DNA from: Acidobacteriaceae bacterium
GTDB taxonomy: Bacteria; Acidobacteriota; Terriglobia; Terriglobales; Acidobacteriaceae
Assembly: GCA_003140655.1 (NCBI GenBank)
Contig: PLKR01000600.1
Location: forward strand, 1-5,165
DNA: 5,165 nt
Reading direction: 5' to 3'
The first letter of the stretch is position 1; each line of letters begins with the position of its first letter. The notes beneath the pieces are model-generated. The model made no database searches, was not told where the DNA came from, and worked only from the letters and a program-made list of their open reading frames with translations. This document shows, piece after piece, positions 4,693 to 5,165 of this stretch. Both the position numbers and the translations under genes were made by a program.

Positions 4693-5165
4693 TATGCTTC
4701 CGCCTTTTCCGGATCGGGCTCGTCGTGGATCGTAGTCAGGCTTAGGATTTCCAGCTCGCGCTTGCCGTTGGGTGTGATCACGGTGGCCTCGTCGCCTACC
4801 TTCTTGTTCAGCAGCGCGCGGCCAATGGGAGACGTGGTTGAGATTCTGCCCGCGGTTACGTCAGACTCTTCACTCGTGACGAGCTTGTATTCCATCTCTT
4901 CATTCTTAGTGCTGTCGAAGACCTTGACCGTGGAACCCAGGCCCACCTTGTCTTTCGGGATGTTGTTCATGTTGGTCAGCGACAGGTCGGCGAGGCGCTT
5001 GCCGAGCTGGCGGAAGCGCGCCTTGACGAACTCCTGGCGCTGCTTGGCCATGTGATACTCGGCGTTCTCGCTGAGGTCGCCGAGAGCTGCGGCCCGCTTT
5101 ATCTCTTTGGGCAGATCGTGAACCAGTTCGTGCTCGAGCGCGTCGACTTCTTCCTGCAGTTTCTT
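4692..5165 (-). CDS. greA: Transcription elongation factor GreA, 5' end missing
   Basis: 157 residues are visible and the frame is open through the right edge (first codon AAG at 5165-5163), so roughly the first 5-15 residues are missing. GreA enters the RNA polymerase secondary channel and stimulates cleavage of backtracked transcripts. The N-terminal coiled coil covers about visible residues 1-70. At its tip, ALGDLSENAEYH carries the conserved acidic pair, visible Asp30 and Glu33, needed for cleavage. The C-terminal FKBP-like domain follows, with VGLGSTVKVFDSTKNEEMEYKLV and the GreA/B signature region TTSPIGRALLNKKVGDEATV. The C-terminus runs a little beyond E. coli GreA with a charged tail (HDEPDPEKAEA). 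An internal Met at 5051-5049 is not the start, because it would remove half of the coiled coil including the catalytic tip. It is the upstream gene of a two-gene unit with the phosphatidyltransferase. Confidence 0.96.
   Translation of the reverse strand, partial: KKLQEEVDALEHELVHDLPKEIKRAAALGDLSENAEYHMAKQRQEFVKARFRQLGKRLADLSLTNMNNIPKDKVGLGSTVKVFDSTKNEEMEYKLVTSEESDVTAGRISTTSPIGRALLNKKVGDEATVITPNGKRELEILSLTTIHDEPDPEKAEA

Noticed and set aside
1..5165. CRISPR arrays, tRNA or rRNA genes, insertion-sequence ends
   Set aside because: I saw no regularly spaced repeats with unique spacers, no tRNA-like cloverleaf segments, no rRNA signatures and no transposase-like protein in the window.

Overview
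The window is GC-rich bacterial DNA with mixed gene orientations. It most resembles a soil-type Acidobacteriota genome. That placement is an inference from three things: PilZ-like proteins ending in a 'GNVWGI..PPADW' style tail, a GreA with the LGDLSENAEYHMAKQRQEF signature directly followed by a CDP-alcohol phosphatidyltransferase, and a heptamer tandem repeat of a kind I associate with that phylum. No marker gene in the window proves it.

Layout. Positions 1-1161 carry two consecutive plus-strand genes for small PilZ-like proteins, separated by a gap holding a 7-bp tandem repeat. A weak candidate for a divergent minus-strand gene start lies at the far left edge. Positions 1253-1873 (+) encode a nicotinamidase-like cysteine hydrolase of the isochorismatase superfamily. 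It converges, with a 13-nt gap, on a minus-strand aldo/keto reductase (1887-2729). Positions 2730-3300 hold no intact gene. The recognisable part is a minus-strand fragment that starts like a known HNH endonuclease family and then loses its frame.

Positions 3240-3984 are a compact type II toxin-antitoxin operon: an AbrB/MazE-fold antitoxin followed by a PIN-domain (VapC-like) toxin. Its promoter region has an unusual direct repeat around a perfect TATAAT, and a stable hairpin sits between the two cistrons. An AT-rich inverted repeat closes the module and may terminate transcription from both sides.

Positions 4033-5165 (minus) are an apparent housekeeping operon read right to left: greA (5' end beyond the window), then a CDP-alcohol phosphatidyltransferase whose GTG start overlaps the greA stop by one base.

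The genes do not form one pathway. The PilZ pair, the two metabolic enzymes and the greA operon look like ordinary chromosome. The HNH remnant plus toxin-antitoxin module (about 2926-4035) is the accessory part. I found no convincing undescribed multi-gene system. The most checkable oddities are the toxin-antitoxin control elements, the Asp-to-Cys change in the hydrolase metal site, and the endonuclease remnant.
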